From positions 992,001 to 1,056,000 of the forward strand of contig JABMLP010000023.1 of assembly GCA_013176395.1 (NCBI GenBank): a stretch of 64,000 bases of DNA, given 5' to 3'. The stretch comes from Venturia oleaginea (Eukaryota; Ascomycota; Dothideomycetes; Venturiales; Venturiaceae). Made by a program: the position numbers and the translations under genes. Under the pieces are notes generated by a model, which was not told the DNA's origin, made no database searches, and worked only from the letters and a program-made list of their open reading frames with translations. Of this stretch, positions 19,367 through 30,246 are shown one piece after another (positions within the stretch are counted from its first letter, which is position 1; each line of letters starts with the position of its first letter).

Positions 19367-20562
19367 CCGATAACTTGAGATAACTCCCGAAAAACAACCA
19401 GTTCCCGATGTTGATGATGGAGCTACTGAGTAGGAATAACACATAAAGTCCCCGGAACCACGGTTGAGTAGTCGTGAGCGGCTCCTCCCATCGGCTCCTC
19501 GTGCGCATCCACTCTTGTTCCTCCTCTTGCGGCGCGACATCTCCCCCTTTTTACGGCACGTTTCCGTCGGATATGGATGACAGCTTGGGCAATCTTCTCC
19601 AGGTGGGCGATAAGAGGAATGAGACAAATGAAAAGGAGGATACAACAAATCTGAAACGCTCAAATACAACACCCACCAATAAATCCACTCCCCTCTCTCT
19701 TCTTCCTCTTATGCCCATTGACATCAACTTCTTCAGACCCAGCCGCCATACCCATACTCCAAAGTAGCGTCAAGACAAGCACAGCAAGAGCAGGAATAGA
19801 CGTCATAATTGCGCAAACCGCAAGAGGTTTGAGATGACTAGCTGGAGCAGCCGGGTTCGCAGGAGCGTGATTGACGAGACCCCAGTAGTTCTTCCCAACA
19901 TTCATTCCCGCGACGAATGAAAGAAAACCTTCCACGGCGAGCTCGGACAGGCCCTTTTGCGACCACGGTTCCCATAACCCCAGTACTTCGAGAAAACGAG
20001 CAGGGCGAGGTTGAATGGCGTAAAATGAAATATCGTTGTTGAAATCTGTGTTATCCTTTCCTAGGGCTTTCATTCGGCCAAGGAGGAGAACTGTGATGTA
20101 TGCGACGAGGATTTCTCGACCGAGAGGTTGAAGGAGGCGGGTGGCTTTCAGGGTATATCGCGTCTCCAAGGTCCAGAGACTTCGGTACACAGTCTCATCA
20201 TCAACAGGCTATGTATTCACCTCGGGGATCTTGGAGGAATTGTTTAGCCCCATTGCGGACGCATTGCTGCTTTTCTTCCGGCTAAATTTACTGCGCAGGT
20301 AGGCCCAGAGGAGTGGCCATGTGATGACTGAGAAGAGGGAGGAGAAGAAATGGCGGAGCATGTGGACTGCTTGAGTGATTAAGAAGACGTCGATATTTTT
20401 GCATGATTTGGCGCCGGTGTAGACTTGGATTTGGGGGAGCCAGTCTGCTTTTACGGCGTTTGTTATGATACAGGGTTCGAAATCTTTGGGCGACTTTTGA
20501 ATTGTACGGCGGACGTATTGTTTTGCGCTGTGCTGGTCAGCAATCAGTTCATCATAGTCCAA
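19367..20562 (-). pseudogene. Host multi-pass membrane protein gene, 5' half, disrupted
   Basis: A conserved-looking fungal membrane protein of unknown function. Hydrophobic segments include VHMLRHFFSSLFSVITWPLL, EILVAYITVLLLGRM, LAVCAIMTSIPALAVLVLTL and LYVLFLLSSSIINIGNW. Damage is visible: an in-frame TAG at 20209-20211 and a TGA at 19660-19662 (C-to-T changes from CAG and CGA would explain both), then one frame change between about 19552 and 19430. The frame ends at 19367, at a family A LTR, and continues in register at 30247. The N-terminus is uncertain because a family B LTR begins only 33 bp before the first Met. No known enzymatic motif is seen. Confidence 0.72.
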
Positions 20563-20595
20563 TTGTGAATCCAGTGTCGTCGGAACCCCTATCTA

Positions 20596-20787
20596 TGTCA
20601 CAGGCTATGGCCTAGATTGTGGTTCTCGGCTATGCCCTCAACCTTTGGAAACTTCTGGAAGATTCCACAGCCCCACCACCACTGATTATAAAACCATGTA
20701 TTCTAGTCTTTCTCTCTTTTCTTCAAGTTTGCAATACTCGTCAATCAGGATAGTCAATTGAAAAACATATCGACCACGCCTCTCACA
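20596..20787 (+). repeat. 5' LTR of family B
   Basis: About 192 bp from TGTCACAGG to CTCTCACA, with a TATA box (TATAAAA, about 20687). The ends were set from the TG/CA rule and the position of the primer-binding site; no second copy exists here to confirm them. Confidence 0.65.
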
Positions 20788-20788
20788 T

Positions 20789-20799
20789 TATTACAAACT
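20789..20799 (+). promoter_or_regulatory. Probable self-complementary primer-binding site of family B
   Basis: TATTACAAACT, one base after the LTR end, is the reverse complement of AGTTTGCAATA at 20726-20736 except for one position (A instead of G). The matching motif lies about 39 bases after the TATA box. Spacing and layout equal those of family A, and the mismatch could be a later G-to-A change. Confidence 0.55.
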
Positions 20800-20884
20800 C
20801 CCGTTACGGACGTACAACCAGAAGCTTTTTAAGCATCCCAAAGTCAGCAGCGCTTGTCACCGAGACAGCGATCCCAGTAGCGTC

Positions 20885-21240
20885 CTTCACAGAGTTGGAC
20901 GAGCAGCGGCCTTCACAGAGTTGGCCAATTGAGTCGTGTCCTTCACAGAGTTGGACAAGCAGCGGCCTTCACAGAGTTGGCCAATTGAGTTGTGTCCTTC
21001 ACAGAGTTGGACAAACAGCGCCCTTCACAAGAGTTGGACAAGTAGCGGCCTTCACAGAGTTGGCCAATTGAGTTGTATCCTTCACAGAGTTGGACAAACA
21101 GCGCCCTTCACAAGAGTCGGACAAGCAGCGGCCTTCACAGAGTTGGTCAATTGAGTTGTGTCCTTCACAGAGTTGGACAAACAGCGCCCTTTACAAGAGT
21201 CGGACAAGCAGCGGCCTTCACAGAGTTGGCCAATTGAGTC
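20885..21240 (+). repeat. Tandem repeat in the leader of family B
   Basis: Units built from CCTTCACAGAGTTGG modules occur in two lengths, about 56 bp (first two units) and about 83 bp (next three). The longer unit contains an extra CAAGAGTTGGACAAG-type module. The array ends eight bases before the gag ATG. Confidence 0.85.
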
Positions 21241-21247
21241 ACGCAAG

Positions 21248-21967
21248 ATGTCAACAGATGGAATTCCCCAAATATCCATGGATAGCAAACCTCGTCATAG
21301 TCTTCCCCATCCTCCGATATTCAACGGAACAAAGTCACAATGGCGCGGTTGGAAGTTGGAAATTGAGGGGAAGATTGAAGAAGATGCCAACGCTATTGGC
21401 AACGTCAGGTCTCAGATACGGTACATCTTCTCGCGCTTAGAAGGAGCTGCAAGAACCAACATTACCACTTTCTATGTGTTGGAGCTTAGAAAGGATACCC
21501 CAAGCTCTCAAGCGTTGATTGGCCGTTTAGACCTCTTATATGGAGAGCGCAACCGCAAAGACAAGGCCATCCAGGCTCTCCACACAATTCGTCAAAGGAA
21601 GGATGAATCTTTAACAACATTTTACCCACGATTTGAGAAAGAGATTGCAAATGCAGAAGCAGAATCTTGGGAAGATTCTTCAAAAATTTCTTATCTCCGG
21701 AATGCTCTTCACCCAAAGTTAAAAACTCATTTGATTAGAGCAAGCAGCTCTGATTTTGAGAATTATACAACTTTTGCTGCAAAATGTGAAGAGGTCAGCA
21801 ATCAAATGGAACTATTTGGAGAATGGACAATGGGTACCCAAAGAGAGAACAATAGCCAACAAGCTACAAACGCTCGATTGCCTCTGCCAAAAGTTACTAC
21901 CTATTACGGGACGGTAGCTGGAAAGACGCAGCATACTCGTAGCCAAAGATTGTTTAGATTCAGTTAA
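21248..21967 (+). pseudogene. Family B gag, N-terminal part
   Basis: I chose the ATG at 21248 (MSTDGIPQ). The frame is open upstream through the tandem repeat, but that part has no gag character. The protein holds the gag N-terminus (HPPIFNGTKSQWRGWKLEI) and the capsid region (YGERNRKDKAIQALHTIRQR). Homology to the other copy ends at 21901, where a family C LTR begins; the last about 20 codons are LTR sequence. Gag is the particle protein. This fragment supplies the N-terminus missing from the copy at 8389-9641. Confidence 0.78.
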
Positions 21968-22077
21968 AGAGTGAAGGTATCTACAAACAGAGAACCTCAA
22001 TGAGGTTCTTTCTCTATACTAGGCTCAATCAGGCTTAGGCTCTTAGCCTATACCAACCATGGGCCATGCCCATAACA
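21902..22077 (-). repeat. 3' LTR of family C
   Basis: On the minus strand it begins TGTTATGGGC and ends CCCGTAATA. The ends would be perfect inverted repeats (TGTTACGGG and CCCGTAACA) if one C-to-T change is allowed in each, which suggests RIP-like mutation. It contains a hairpin-forming GAACCTCATTGAGGTTC. Confidence 0.7.
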
Positions 22078-22089
22078 TTACCCCCCTCC

Positions 22090-24314
22090 TTACCGGGTGT
22101 GCAGGACTAAAGAGGGTGTGGTAGGTGGGATAATCAAACAGACAAACGCCATACATCGCTTCTGCCAGCTTGTAGCAGATTCGAAGGCGCTGGCCACCGC
22201 TACTCGGTTTCTTCGGGCCCCTGTTTGAGCTCCTATATCTTCGCCGACACCGTCGCCCTTGCCATACTCTGCCTCGAAGCGGTCTAAGTCCTCGACTTCT
22301 GTGAATAATGAACGTGGCTGCCAATCGGGATCTGCATAGCCTTTCCATTTGATTAATAACTGACGAACCCAGCCTCGCCCAACCCGTTTCTTCTCTGCGC
22401 GAAGTATACGTTCTACTTCAAACTCAGCCTCTGTTTCTTCGGTTTGAGGCACTAATGGTGGCGGCTGGGTATCATCGGATTCTTGTGAGGGCAGTGTGTC
22501 GGTTGCGGCTCGGCGGAGTAGGTCAACGTGGAAACGGTTATGGATACCACTTGGCAGGTCAGCCAGCTCGTATACCATCGGGGAGATCTGGTTCTCGACA
22601 GTGTATTTGGCTTGCGTCCACGACAATTTCTTTGATAGCTGCGGAGTATTGATATTCCTAAGGTTCAACCAGACTTTGTCGCCCTTTTTTAACGTTTCGG
22701 CAGCTTGACGTGACCTGTTGGCGTCGTTCTCCATCTTCTGCTGGGACCAGGCCATCGCTGCCTGTGCATATTCTTGTGCCTCTTCTATTCGTTGCACAAA
22801 GGTCTCGGCATCGGCTGTTGGTGAGTTACTGGGTGAGATTCGTTGTACTTTCTGGATTGGTTCCGCATGGTAGCCGTGGGTTAGATAGAATGGACTCATC
22901 CCTGTGACTGAAGAGTCACGATTGTTCAGTGCTAACATAGCCGTAGGTAGTAGCGTTGGCCAGTCTAGTTGGGAGTATGCGATGAAGGCGCGGAGATAGC
23001 GTAGAACTTCCTGGTTCATACGCTCGGTCGCGCCATCGGTCTGTGGATGAAAGGCTGTAGAGAGTCTCTGCTCAATCTTTGTAAGTTCGCAAAGCTTCCT
23101 CCAAAAACGACCTGTCCAATTGCTGCCTCTGTCCGACGTCAATGCCATGGGAAATCCGTGGTAGCGATAGTGGCATTGTAAGAACCTTTTCGCGCACTCT
23201 TTGGCGCTCATTGTAGTCATAGCCTCCAACGTAACACTTTTGAGGAGGCGATCTGTGATAACCATGAGGTATTTTGGGCCGTTTTCCTCCGCGGGCAAAT
23301 CAGTCATGAAATCGATTGATAGCTCGCTGTGGAAGCGGGCCGGGATTGGAAGTGGTTTCAGAAGACCTCGCTTCTTATCACGCCATATTCCTGTTCTCCC
23401 ACATACGTCGCAATTACGTACAAACTGCCGGACTGTCTTGTATTGTTGGGGCCAAAAGAAACTTCTGGATAGAATCGCAAGCGTGCTATCTCTCCCTGGG
23501 TGTCCAGTAACATGGGAATCGTGAGTTTGTTGGACCAGCGTTGTTCGCAGCGGTTCCCAATCTGGTACCCATAGGATCCCTCTTCTCGTGACCGCGCCGT
23601 GGTCGTCTACTTCGCATTCGGGTAGCTGTACCGACAACTTGAGCTCTGGAGGAAAGGAACGTTCGCCAGTAACTATAGCCGTATGAATAGCTTCGTAGGA
23701 TTGGTCCTCTGCTATTGCGCGATCCCAGAGAAGTTGTAACTCTGGTTTCTCGAAAAGATCGCATCCTTTTGCAACTGACCGGTTTTGACCGTACCTAGTA
23801 GTGGACCGGTGTTGACCGTTTTCGGCAGTCAGCTGGTGTCGACCGTCCAGTCCAGTATTTAGCTGGGGCTCCCGTATAACGTCCCATGTACTATTGGATG
23901 TATTCGGTGTATTGACTGGGCAGATAAGGGCTTGTATTGCGATTGTTTCGGTCGTCCTCTCGGAAAGAGGAGGAAGCCATTCGTCCTTGATCAACTGGGC
24001 CACTCGCCCTTGTAGTCTCTCGTCGTTCTTGTCATGTGGCATATCTTGATGTCTTCTTGATAGTGGGTCTGGTCTTTGCGCTAGTTTTCCGGCGCGAAAT
24101 TCCAGCTGGAATTGGTACTCAGATAGAATTAGCGACCATCTTGCTTGTCTCTCTGACAAACGCTGCGCTGTCATAAAGTAGCGGAGATTCTTGTGATCGG
24201 TAAGGACTTTGAAAGGTGCTGCAACACTGCGTAGTTCTCCTCTCCAGTGTTCAATGGACTTGATTACTGCCAGTAATTCTTTATCGTGGATCTCGTAGTT
24301 ACATTCAGCCGCAG
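22090..24314 (-). pseudogene. Family C pol: RNase H, integrase, chromodomain (5' truncated, frame open)
   Basis: The frame runs about 740 codons without a stop. It starts within RNase H (CNYEIHDKELLAVI, TDHKNLRYFM, DPLSRRHQD) and continues with the integrase H2C2 module (HDSHVTGHPGRD, CDVC), DDE core (SIDFMTDLP, TSDRGSNW, PQTDGATERMN), GPY/F region (KGDKVWLNLRNI) and chromodomain (IKWKGYADPDWQP). The first residues of the longest frame (MNSYT) derive from the adjoining LTR. It is related to family A but clearly diverged. An RNase H/RT loss with an open remaining frame implies a fairly recent break. Confidence 0.85.
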
Positions 24315-24625
24315 TGTAAGAGTTCAACCCTCAAAGGTGTTTCGCAAGTGAGAGAAGACTGCTTGTATTTCAAAGTATCTAAGTACAGAGAAGAAAGTGT
24401 AAATACAGGAAGGATAGCTCGTATAAATAATCCTCCTCTTACAATAGATCCTTCTAGAAAGTATCTTTAAATGGAAACGTGACAGCTTGCGAAATAGAAC
24501 ATGGCAGCTTGCGAAATAGAACATGACAGCTTGCAAAATAGAACATGACAGCTTGCAGAATAACAAGAGAACAATTGGAAATCCAGTCATGGATAAGCTA
24601 GAGAGAAGGATTCCATCCCTTAACA
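24315..24625 (-). repeat. 3'-side LTR of A3 (inserted in family C)
   Basis: A full 311-bp family A LTR with four 22-bp repeats. It cuts the family C RNase H frame; the adjoining five bases are CGCAG. Confidence 0.92.
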
Positions 24626-27600
24626 TTATCCCCTCCCCCCCTCTCTTGTAGATCGATGTGAGCGTAGTCTCTGAGGGCGTAGTATAGGTCCGTCGTTTTC
24701 AAGAACGTTGCCGTAGGCACTTTCAAAAGCGTCCAGAGCTGTAGTTTGTTGGAGTTCGCTAAGGGGTTCCCACGTAGGATCAACGTAGCCTACCCACTTA
24801 ACTAAGACTTCTCGTGTTTGTTGTCGACCTCGCCGGCGCCATCTTGCGGCTAGAATAGCCTCGATACCGTATTCCTCGTCTCCTTGTTCAGTTACTATAG
24901 GAGGCGGCTGTGTATTATCTTGTATTTGTGAAGGTAGGGGATCTGTGCCAGCTCTCCTAAGTAAAGACGTATGAAATCGGTTGTGGATTCCTCTGGGTGT
25001 ATCAAGCTCGTAAGACATTGAGTTGATAACTCGTGTAACTGTATACTTCCCATGAATCCAGTCTAGTTTCTTACAAGGACGTAGGGTTTTTACGTTCTTT
25101 AGGTTGAGCCAGACTTTGTCTCCCACTTTAAAAGAGTCAGCCGGAGCACGATCTCTATTAGAGTAGTATTCTTGCTGTTGCTGAGCTGATACCATTGACG
25201 TTTCTGCCCATTCTTGTGCGTCCTTCAATTTTGCTACAAGATCTTGTGCTTTTTCTTTTGGATTCTCAGGGGTTTTCTGGGGAGCTTCAACAGTTCCTAT
25301 ATGCTCAATGTTATAACCGTGGGTTAAGAAGAAAGGCGATAGGCCCGTAGCTTGGTTTGGTCTATTATCGAGGCATATTTGAGCAATAGGCAGGAGCTCA
25401 ACCCAGTCGTCCTGACTAAATGTACAGAACTTACGTAGATAGGCTTCAACTTCTTGATTTCTTCTTTCCGTAGTTCTGCATAAATAGTTTTGCAAATCCT
25501 TCAGCTCCAAACTGTTCTTTAGGCACTGGGAACAGGATAGTTCCTTTACCCAAGCGGTCAGTAATAACGCAGAGTCTTGTGCATCTTTGGCTCTCTGGTA
25601 ATTCGACTATGAAGTCTACTGAAATATCTTGCCAGATACGGCTAGGGACAGGAAGAGGTTTAAGTAAACCTTTCTTTTTGTCTCGCCAGACTGAAGTTCT
25701 TCCGCAGACGTCACAATTGCGTATAAACTGACGTATATCTTGAGCAAATCCCGGCCAGTAGAACTGTCTGGAGAGAATAGCAATAGTAGCTTCTCGTCCA
25801 GGATGCCCTGATAGGACTGAATCGTGTATTTCTTGAATTACTCCTGTTAAGAGAGGCTCGTAGGAGGGCAACCAGATTCGGTCTCTATAGTAGAGCTGGT
25901 TGTTTTCGACTTTACAATCTCCTATAGAAGTAGGAACCTTTAGCTTAGATGGGAACTGCCTATCTTGCTTTAGAACGCTTTGGAAAATACGTCTGTAGTC
26001 TAGATCTCCTTCGAGTGCAGTTTCCCATCTATCCCTTAGATCACCTGAGAGAAAGGGATTTTGTATAAAGGGGATAGGTTCTTTGTCTACTTCTTGAGCA
26101 TTTTCTTGGGCAGCTTCTTCTCTTGCAGGAGTCTTATCCTCTAGAACGTTAATCCAAAGCTTTGGAGGTAATAACGTTCTAGTTCTTTCAACGATTCTTG
26201 GGTCTTGAATATCCTTTGGGAGATCTTGATCCCTTCGAGTTAAGGCGTCTGGAACTACAGATTCAGAGCCTGGGCGATAGCCTAGTTTGAAGTTAAACTT
26301 AGCTAGTATCTGCGCCCATCTCATTTGCCTTTCATTTAGTTCCCTTTTTACCATAAACTTCTCAAGGTTCTTGTGATCTGTGAGGATAATGAATGGCTTA
26401 CTTAGGCTTAGTAGCTCGCTAGTCCAATGGACTAGAGCTTTGACTATAGCCATAAGTTCTTTGTCGTGGATATCATAATTGCATTCGGCTGGCAAGTGCT
26501 TAGTAGAGAAGAAAGCACATGGTTTCCAGTTACCTAGCTCATCTTTTTGACTAAGTACTGCTCCGGAAGCCCAGCCTGAAGCATCAGGTTCTACTCGCGT
26601 AGGCTTATCTTCATCAAGTGCAGACAGGACAGGTTCTTTGCAAAACTCTGCCTTAAGTTTTTGAAAAGATTCTTCTTGCTCCTTTCCCCATAAAAATGGA
26701 GTATTCTTCTTTGTAAGGCAAACCAGAGGCTCCCTTATTGTTGAGTTATCTTTTACAAAGTCACGGTAGAAGTTTGTAAAGCCTAGGAAGCCACGTACTC
26801 CTCGTAGAGTAGTAGGACGTTCCCATTCTTTAATTGCTTTGATCTTCTCCGGATCCATGTGTAGGCCCGTTTCAGTATCTATAACGAAGCCTAGATACTT
26901 GACTCGTTTGGTATTAAACTCGCACTTCCGAATATCAAGGTATAACCCAGCGTTAAGGCAGCTTTGAAGTATCTTTTCAGTCTTTTCTTCATGGTCTTTA
27001 AGGTTCTTTGAAGAGTATATTACTATATCGTCTAGATAAGCTGAGCAGAACTCGTCTAGGTATCGTCGAAGGATATAGTTTATATACCGTTGAAAAGACG
27101 CAGGTGCACCGGTTAAGCCAAAGGGAGTAACTAGCCATTCAAATAGACCATATCTAGTTCGAAAGGCAGTTTTGAACTCATCTCCCGTTGCGATTCGAAT
27201 CTTGTGGAAGGCAGCATTTACATCAAGCTTACTAAGATACTTAGCACGAGCTAAGGTTAGTAAAGTCTCTTTTACTAACGGTAGCGGGTACCTATCCTTT
27301 CGAGTAATTGCGTTTAAGGCTCGGTAGTCTACGCAAAAGCGTAAGCCCCCTCCTGGTTTCTTCACAAAGAGAACTGGAGACGCAGCAACTGATTTACTCT
27401 CTCGGATAAAGCCTTTATCTAGTAGCTCTGTAAGAGTCCTTCGCAAAACAAGGAGTTGTTCTCGACCCATACCATATAGAGGTCCCCAAGGAAGTGGTTT
27501 TCCTTCTTCTATAGGTATTTCGTGATCAATCCCAGGGCGATGCGGTGGTAGTCTCTCGGCCCTTTTAGGATCAAAGACAGCAGCGTACTTATGAAACCTC

Positions 27601-28268
27601 TTAGGTAGCAATTCCAGTATTTGCTCTGTTGTCAAAGGGACTTTCGGCTTCAAGGCAATATCAATATCTCGAAGAGTAACAGCAAATACTCTAGACGCGT
27701 CTTTGATTTTCTCAAGTGTAGAAGTGACAAGGCGGTGGAATCTTACGGGCGCTACTTGTTGTATATCAAGTTTGTCTTCAAATTTAGCATCGCGAATGCT
27801 AATCCCGTTTGCAAAGGTAAGAGTACCTTTAGATTCATTGATAACGGCTTTGGTGTCCTTGAGAAAAGGCCTGCCTAGTAGAAGATCCTCAAATTGTCCC
27901 GGGACTATATAAGCAAAAGCGTTGCATATAAGTCCCCCTAAATCTAGGTTCAACTTCGCAATTTTTGTCACTTGGGTCTGTCCTTCTTCCTTAAGAACTC
28001 CACCTATAGTACGCGGACTAATAGGGAGTACTTCAAGGTCCATCTGCGAAGCTTTCTCCTCGTTTATTGATGCGTAGCAGCTAGATCCATTATCAAGGAG
28101 AGTTTTAAGAGAGTATATATCGTTCACTATAGTATTTGTGTAGAAAAGGCGGGAGAGCATCTTGGGTCTGAACTGCTCCCATTCTTTTTCTATCCGAGAA
28201 CGGTGTGAATCAGTGTCTTTGTTCGAATTCAAAATACTATTTACTCTCTCAATTGACTCCTTTGACAA
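24626..28268 (-). pseudogene. A3 pol, frameshifted by a 143-bp integrase deletion
   Basis: Protease, RT, RNase H and the first half of integrase (28268-25446) are intact and differ from A1 by one visible residue (LVCLTKK for LVRLTKK). At about 25470 the sequence jumps between two CGTAG repeats that flank 143 bp in A1 (11923-12065). This removes the second catalytic aspartate (VSDRDTQF), shifts the frame and leaves a short wrong tail. The rest of integrase and the chromodomain (25510-24626) follow in the other frame. No active integrase can be made from this copy. Confidence 0.88.
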
Positions 28269-28315
28269 TTTTGCTCTATCTACTCTACGCCTCCATCCAC
28301 GACTTTGGATAGAGG

Positions 28316-29338
28316 CTACTCTTTTTCCGAGTAGTCCTCTTCTTCAACTTCTTCATTCTCCTCAGTGGTTCCTTTGGCCCTTTTTGAACCAAGTTGCGTG
28401 ACTCTTTCTACCTCTGTATCCAACCAGCAGTCTTTCATTCTATGGCCGGCCTTCCCACAGCGTAAGCAGAGGTTATTTGCCTTCCTATATTCATAGGCTT
28501 TAGACGAAATTTTTAACTTGTTTACGCGTGTAGGCTCCCAGTCCATAGCGTTCAGATCTTTAAAAGACTTCTCTTTATCTCTGAATCGTAACTTATCTTC
28601 TGAGGAAGAGAGCATCTTTGCTGTAGTGATTTGCATACTTGTATTCAAAAGATCGGACACAAACTGCTGGTAGGAGGTACTCTGAGATTGGCCTATTCTC
28701 TGGTTTCGCAGCTCTTGATTTATTGCTTTGTGTAGAAATGCAATTTTAACAGCGTCAGGCCAAGTCATTCCTCCAGCATTAGCAAGAGTGGTTTCAAAAC
28801 GGGGAAGAAAAGAGAAGAAGGGTTCTTTCTCTTTTTGTTTGATTGTGGACAGGCTTACAGTAGCTCTTTGTTGTTGTACTGGATCGCCATAGAAGTTGTC
28901 CATATACTGTAACAATTTCTGTCCCGTTTTATCTTCCTCTGGAGCTGTCTTTACGTAGGCCAGAGTAGCCTGAGCTGCGGAGCCTCGTAGAGAGGAGAAG
29001 ATGTAGGCAAATTGGTTCCTACTATCCCCTATAGACTCTGCGTCTATCTCCAACTTCATCCTTGCTTGTTGAAACCACTGAGCCCATTCAGAACGCTTGC
29101 CATCAAATTCTTGGAGCTTAGGAAGTACAGCTTTCTTCCTATGTATTCTGTCTTTTTGTGAATTCTTAGTCTCTTGTCCTTCTACTACGTTCTCAGAGCG
29201 AGTAGTGTTAGGTAAGATTGTAAGAATACGCGTAATAGCATCGTTCTGAATGGCTAGTTGATGTTGTAATGCTGCCATAGCTTCTTGTAGGGCTTGGGGT
29301 TCTTGAGGAACTCTTTGTTCCTGATCTTCTCCTTCCAT
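28316..29338 (-). CDS. Family A gag protein, A3 copy
   Basis: The 340 residues are identical to A1 gag as far as I can read, with the same capsid region and CLRCGKAGHRMKDC zinc knuckle. The leader upstream also matches that of A1. Such identity points to very recent movement. Since the companion pol is broken, this gag could only help other copies. The gag stop and the open -1 pol frame are arranged as in A1. Confidence 0.88.
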   Translation of the reverse strand: MEGEDQEQRVPQEPQALQEAMAALQHQLAIQNDAITRILTILPNTTRSENVVEGQETKNSQKDRIHRKKAVLPKLQEFDGKRSEWAQWFQQARMKLEIDAESIGDSRNQFAYIFSSLRGSAAQATLAYVKTAPEEDKTGQKLLQYMDNFYGDPVQQQRATVSLSTIKQKEKEPFFSFLPRFETTLANAGGMTWPDAVKIAFLHKAINQELRNQRIGQSQSTSYQQFVSDLLNTSMQITTAKMLSSSEDKLRFRDKEKSFKDLNAMDWEPTRVNKLKISSKAYEYRKANNLCLRCGKAGHRMKDCWLDTEVERVTQLGSKRAKGTTEENEEVEEEDYSEKE

Positions 29339-30001
29339 ATTTTCACCTATGAGAGATAATAGAGAGCACTACTATACACACTCCTAGGCTCTACTCTAGA
29401 GATTTGCTAGGCAGTATAGAGTCAATGCCTATTAGTATAGGAAGGTGACTATAGAATCCCAGAAGGATTTTTACACTATAGTCCGCTCTGCAATCCTTAT
29501 TACTAAGGACAGAGCTCCCAGGGACTGTGAAGGCCAAGTGTATTAAATCTCTCTTCCTAGCTCTTTCTTTCCTCAGCTTATTACAGCTTCAACTCCTAAG
29601 ACTACGCTGTCTTAGGATGACCTGCCCTTGCTTCTTGGAGATTCCAGCACGTTCTAGAAAATCTCAGTTTGAATTCTCTTGAATTCCCTTTTTGGATTGG
29701 CCCTTTCGGTTGGCCCTTGCTTCTTGGAGATTCTAGCACCTTCTAGAAAATCTCAGCTTGAATTCTCTTGAATTCCCTTTTTGTTTGGCCCTTGAGGTTG
29801 GCCCTTGAAGTTGGCCTTTGAGGTTGGCCCTTGCTTCTTGAGTTAGGACAAGTGTCCTCTTCTTGAAATTCCTTTCTGTTTGGCCCTTGAGGTTGGCCCT
29901 CGCTTCTTGGATTAGGACAAGTGTCCTCTTCTTGAAATTCCTTTTTGGAGCTTGCTCTCTGTGAGCCTTTCTTCCTTTGTAAGATTGAGGTACTTAGATA
30001 A

Positions 30002-30246
30002 TGTAAGAGTTCAACCCTCAAAGGTGTTTCGCAAGTGAGAGAAGACTGCTTGTATTTCAAAGTATCTAAGTACAGAGAAGAAAGTGTAAATACAGGAAGG
30101 ATAGCTCGTATAAATAATCCTCCTCTTACAATAGATCCTTCTAGAAAGTATCTTTAAATGGAAACGTGACAGCTTGCAGAATAACAAGAGAACAATTGGA
30201 AATCCAGTCATGGATAAGCTAGAGAGAAGGATTCCATCCCTTAACA
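30002..30246 (-). repeat. 5' LTR of A3, shortened to one 22-bp repeat
   Basis: It is 245 bp, exactly 66 bp shorter than the 311-bp form: three of the four 22-bp U3 repeats are missing, and the rest is unchanged. Its outer end is followed by ATCGG, the same five bases that border the LTR at 19056-19366. Confidence 0.92.

Larger units (their letters stand above)
20596..21901 (+). mobile_element. Family B retrotransposon, 5' end (plus copy)
   Basis: It holds a 5' LTR (20596-20787), primer-binding site, a repeat-filled leader and the first part of gag, cut at 21901 by a family C LTR. About 360 bp of gag (21540-21900) overlap the minus copy at 9641-9290 with small differences, so these are two separate insertions. 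Confidence 0.83.
21902..24314 (-). mobile_element. Family C gypsy element, 3' half
   Basis: It consists of a pol 3' part, a polypurine tract (AAGGAGGGGGGTAA, near 22078-22092) and an LTR of 176 bp (21902-22077). The 5' part is cut by a family A LTR at 24315 within RNase H. It interrupts family B gag on its left. Confidence 0.85.
24315..30246 (-). mobile_element. Element A3: family A copy with both LTRs, integrase deletion
   Basis: It has a 3' LTR (24315-24625), pol with a 143-bp deletion, intact gag (29338-28316), leader, self-type primer site (29990-30000) and a shortened 5' LTR (30002-30246). The flanks do not match (CGCAG and ATCGG), although each end is clean. The left end belongs to an insertion in family C, the right end to an insertion in the host gene, so the present A3 is a hybrid formed by recombination with A2. 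Confidence 0.9.

Noticed and set aside
20936..21247. Repetitive protein upstream of family B gag
   Set aside because: It is a translation of the leader minisatellite; the unit lengths of 56 and 83 bp do not keep one frame.
9642..21901. The two family B pieces as halves of a single inverted element
   Set aside because: They overlap by about 360 bp of gag with sequence differences, so they are separate insertions.
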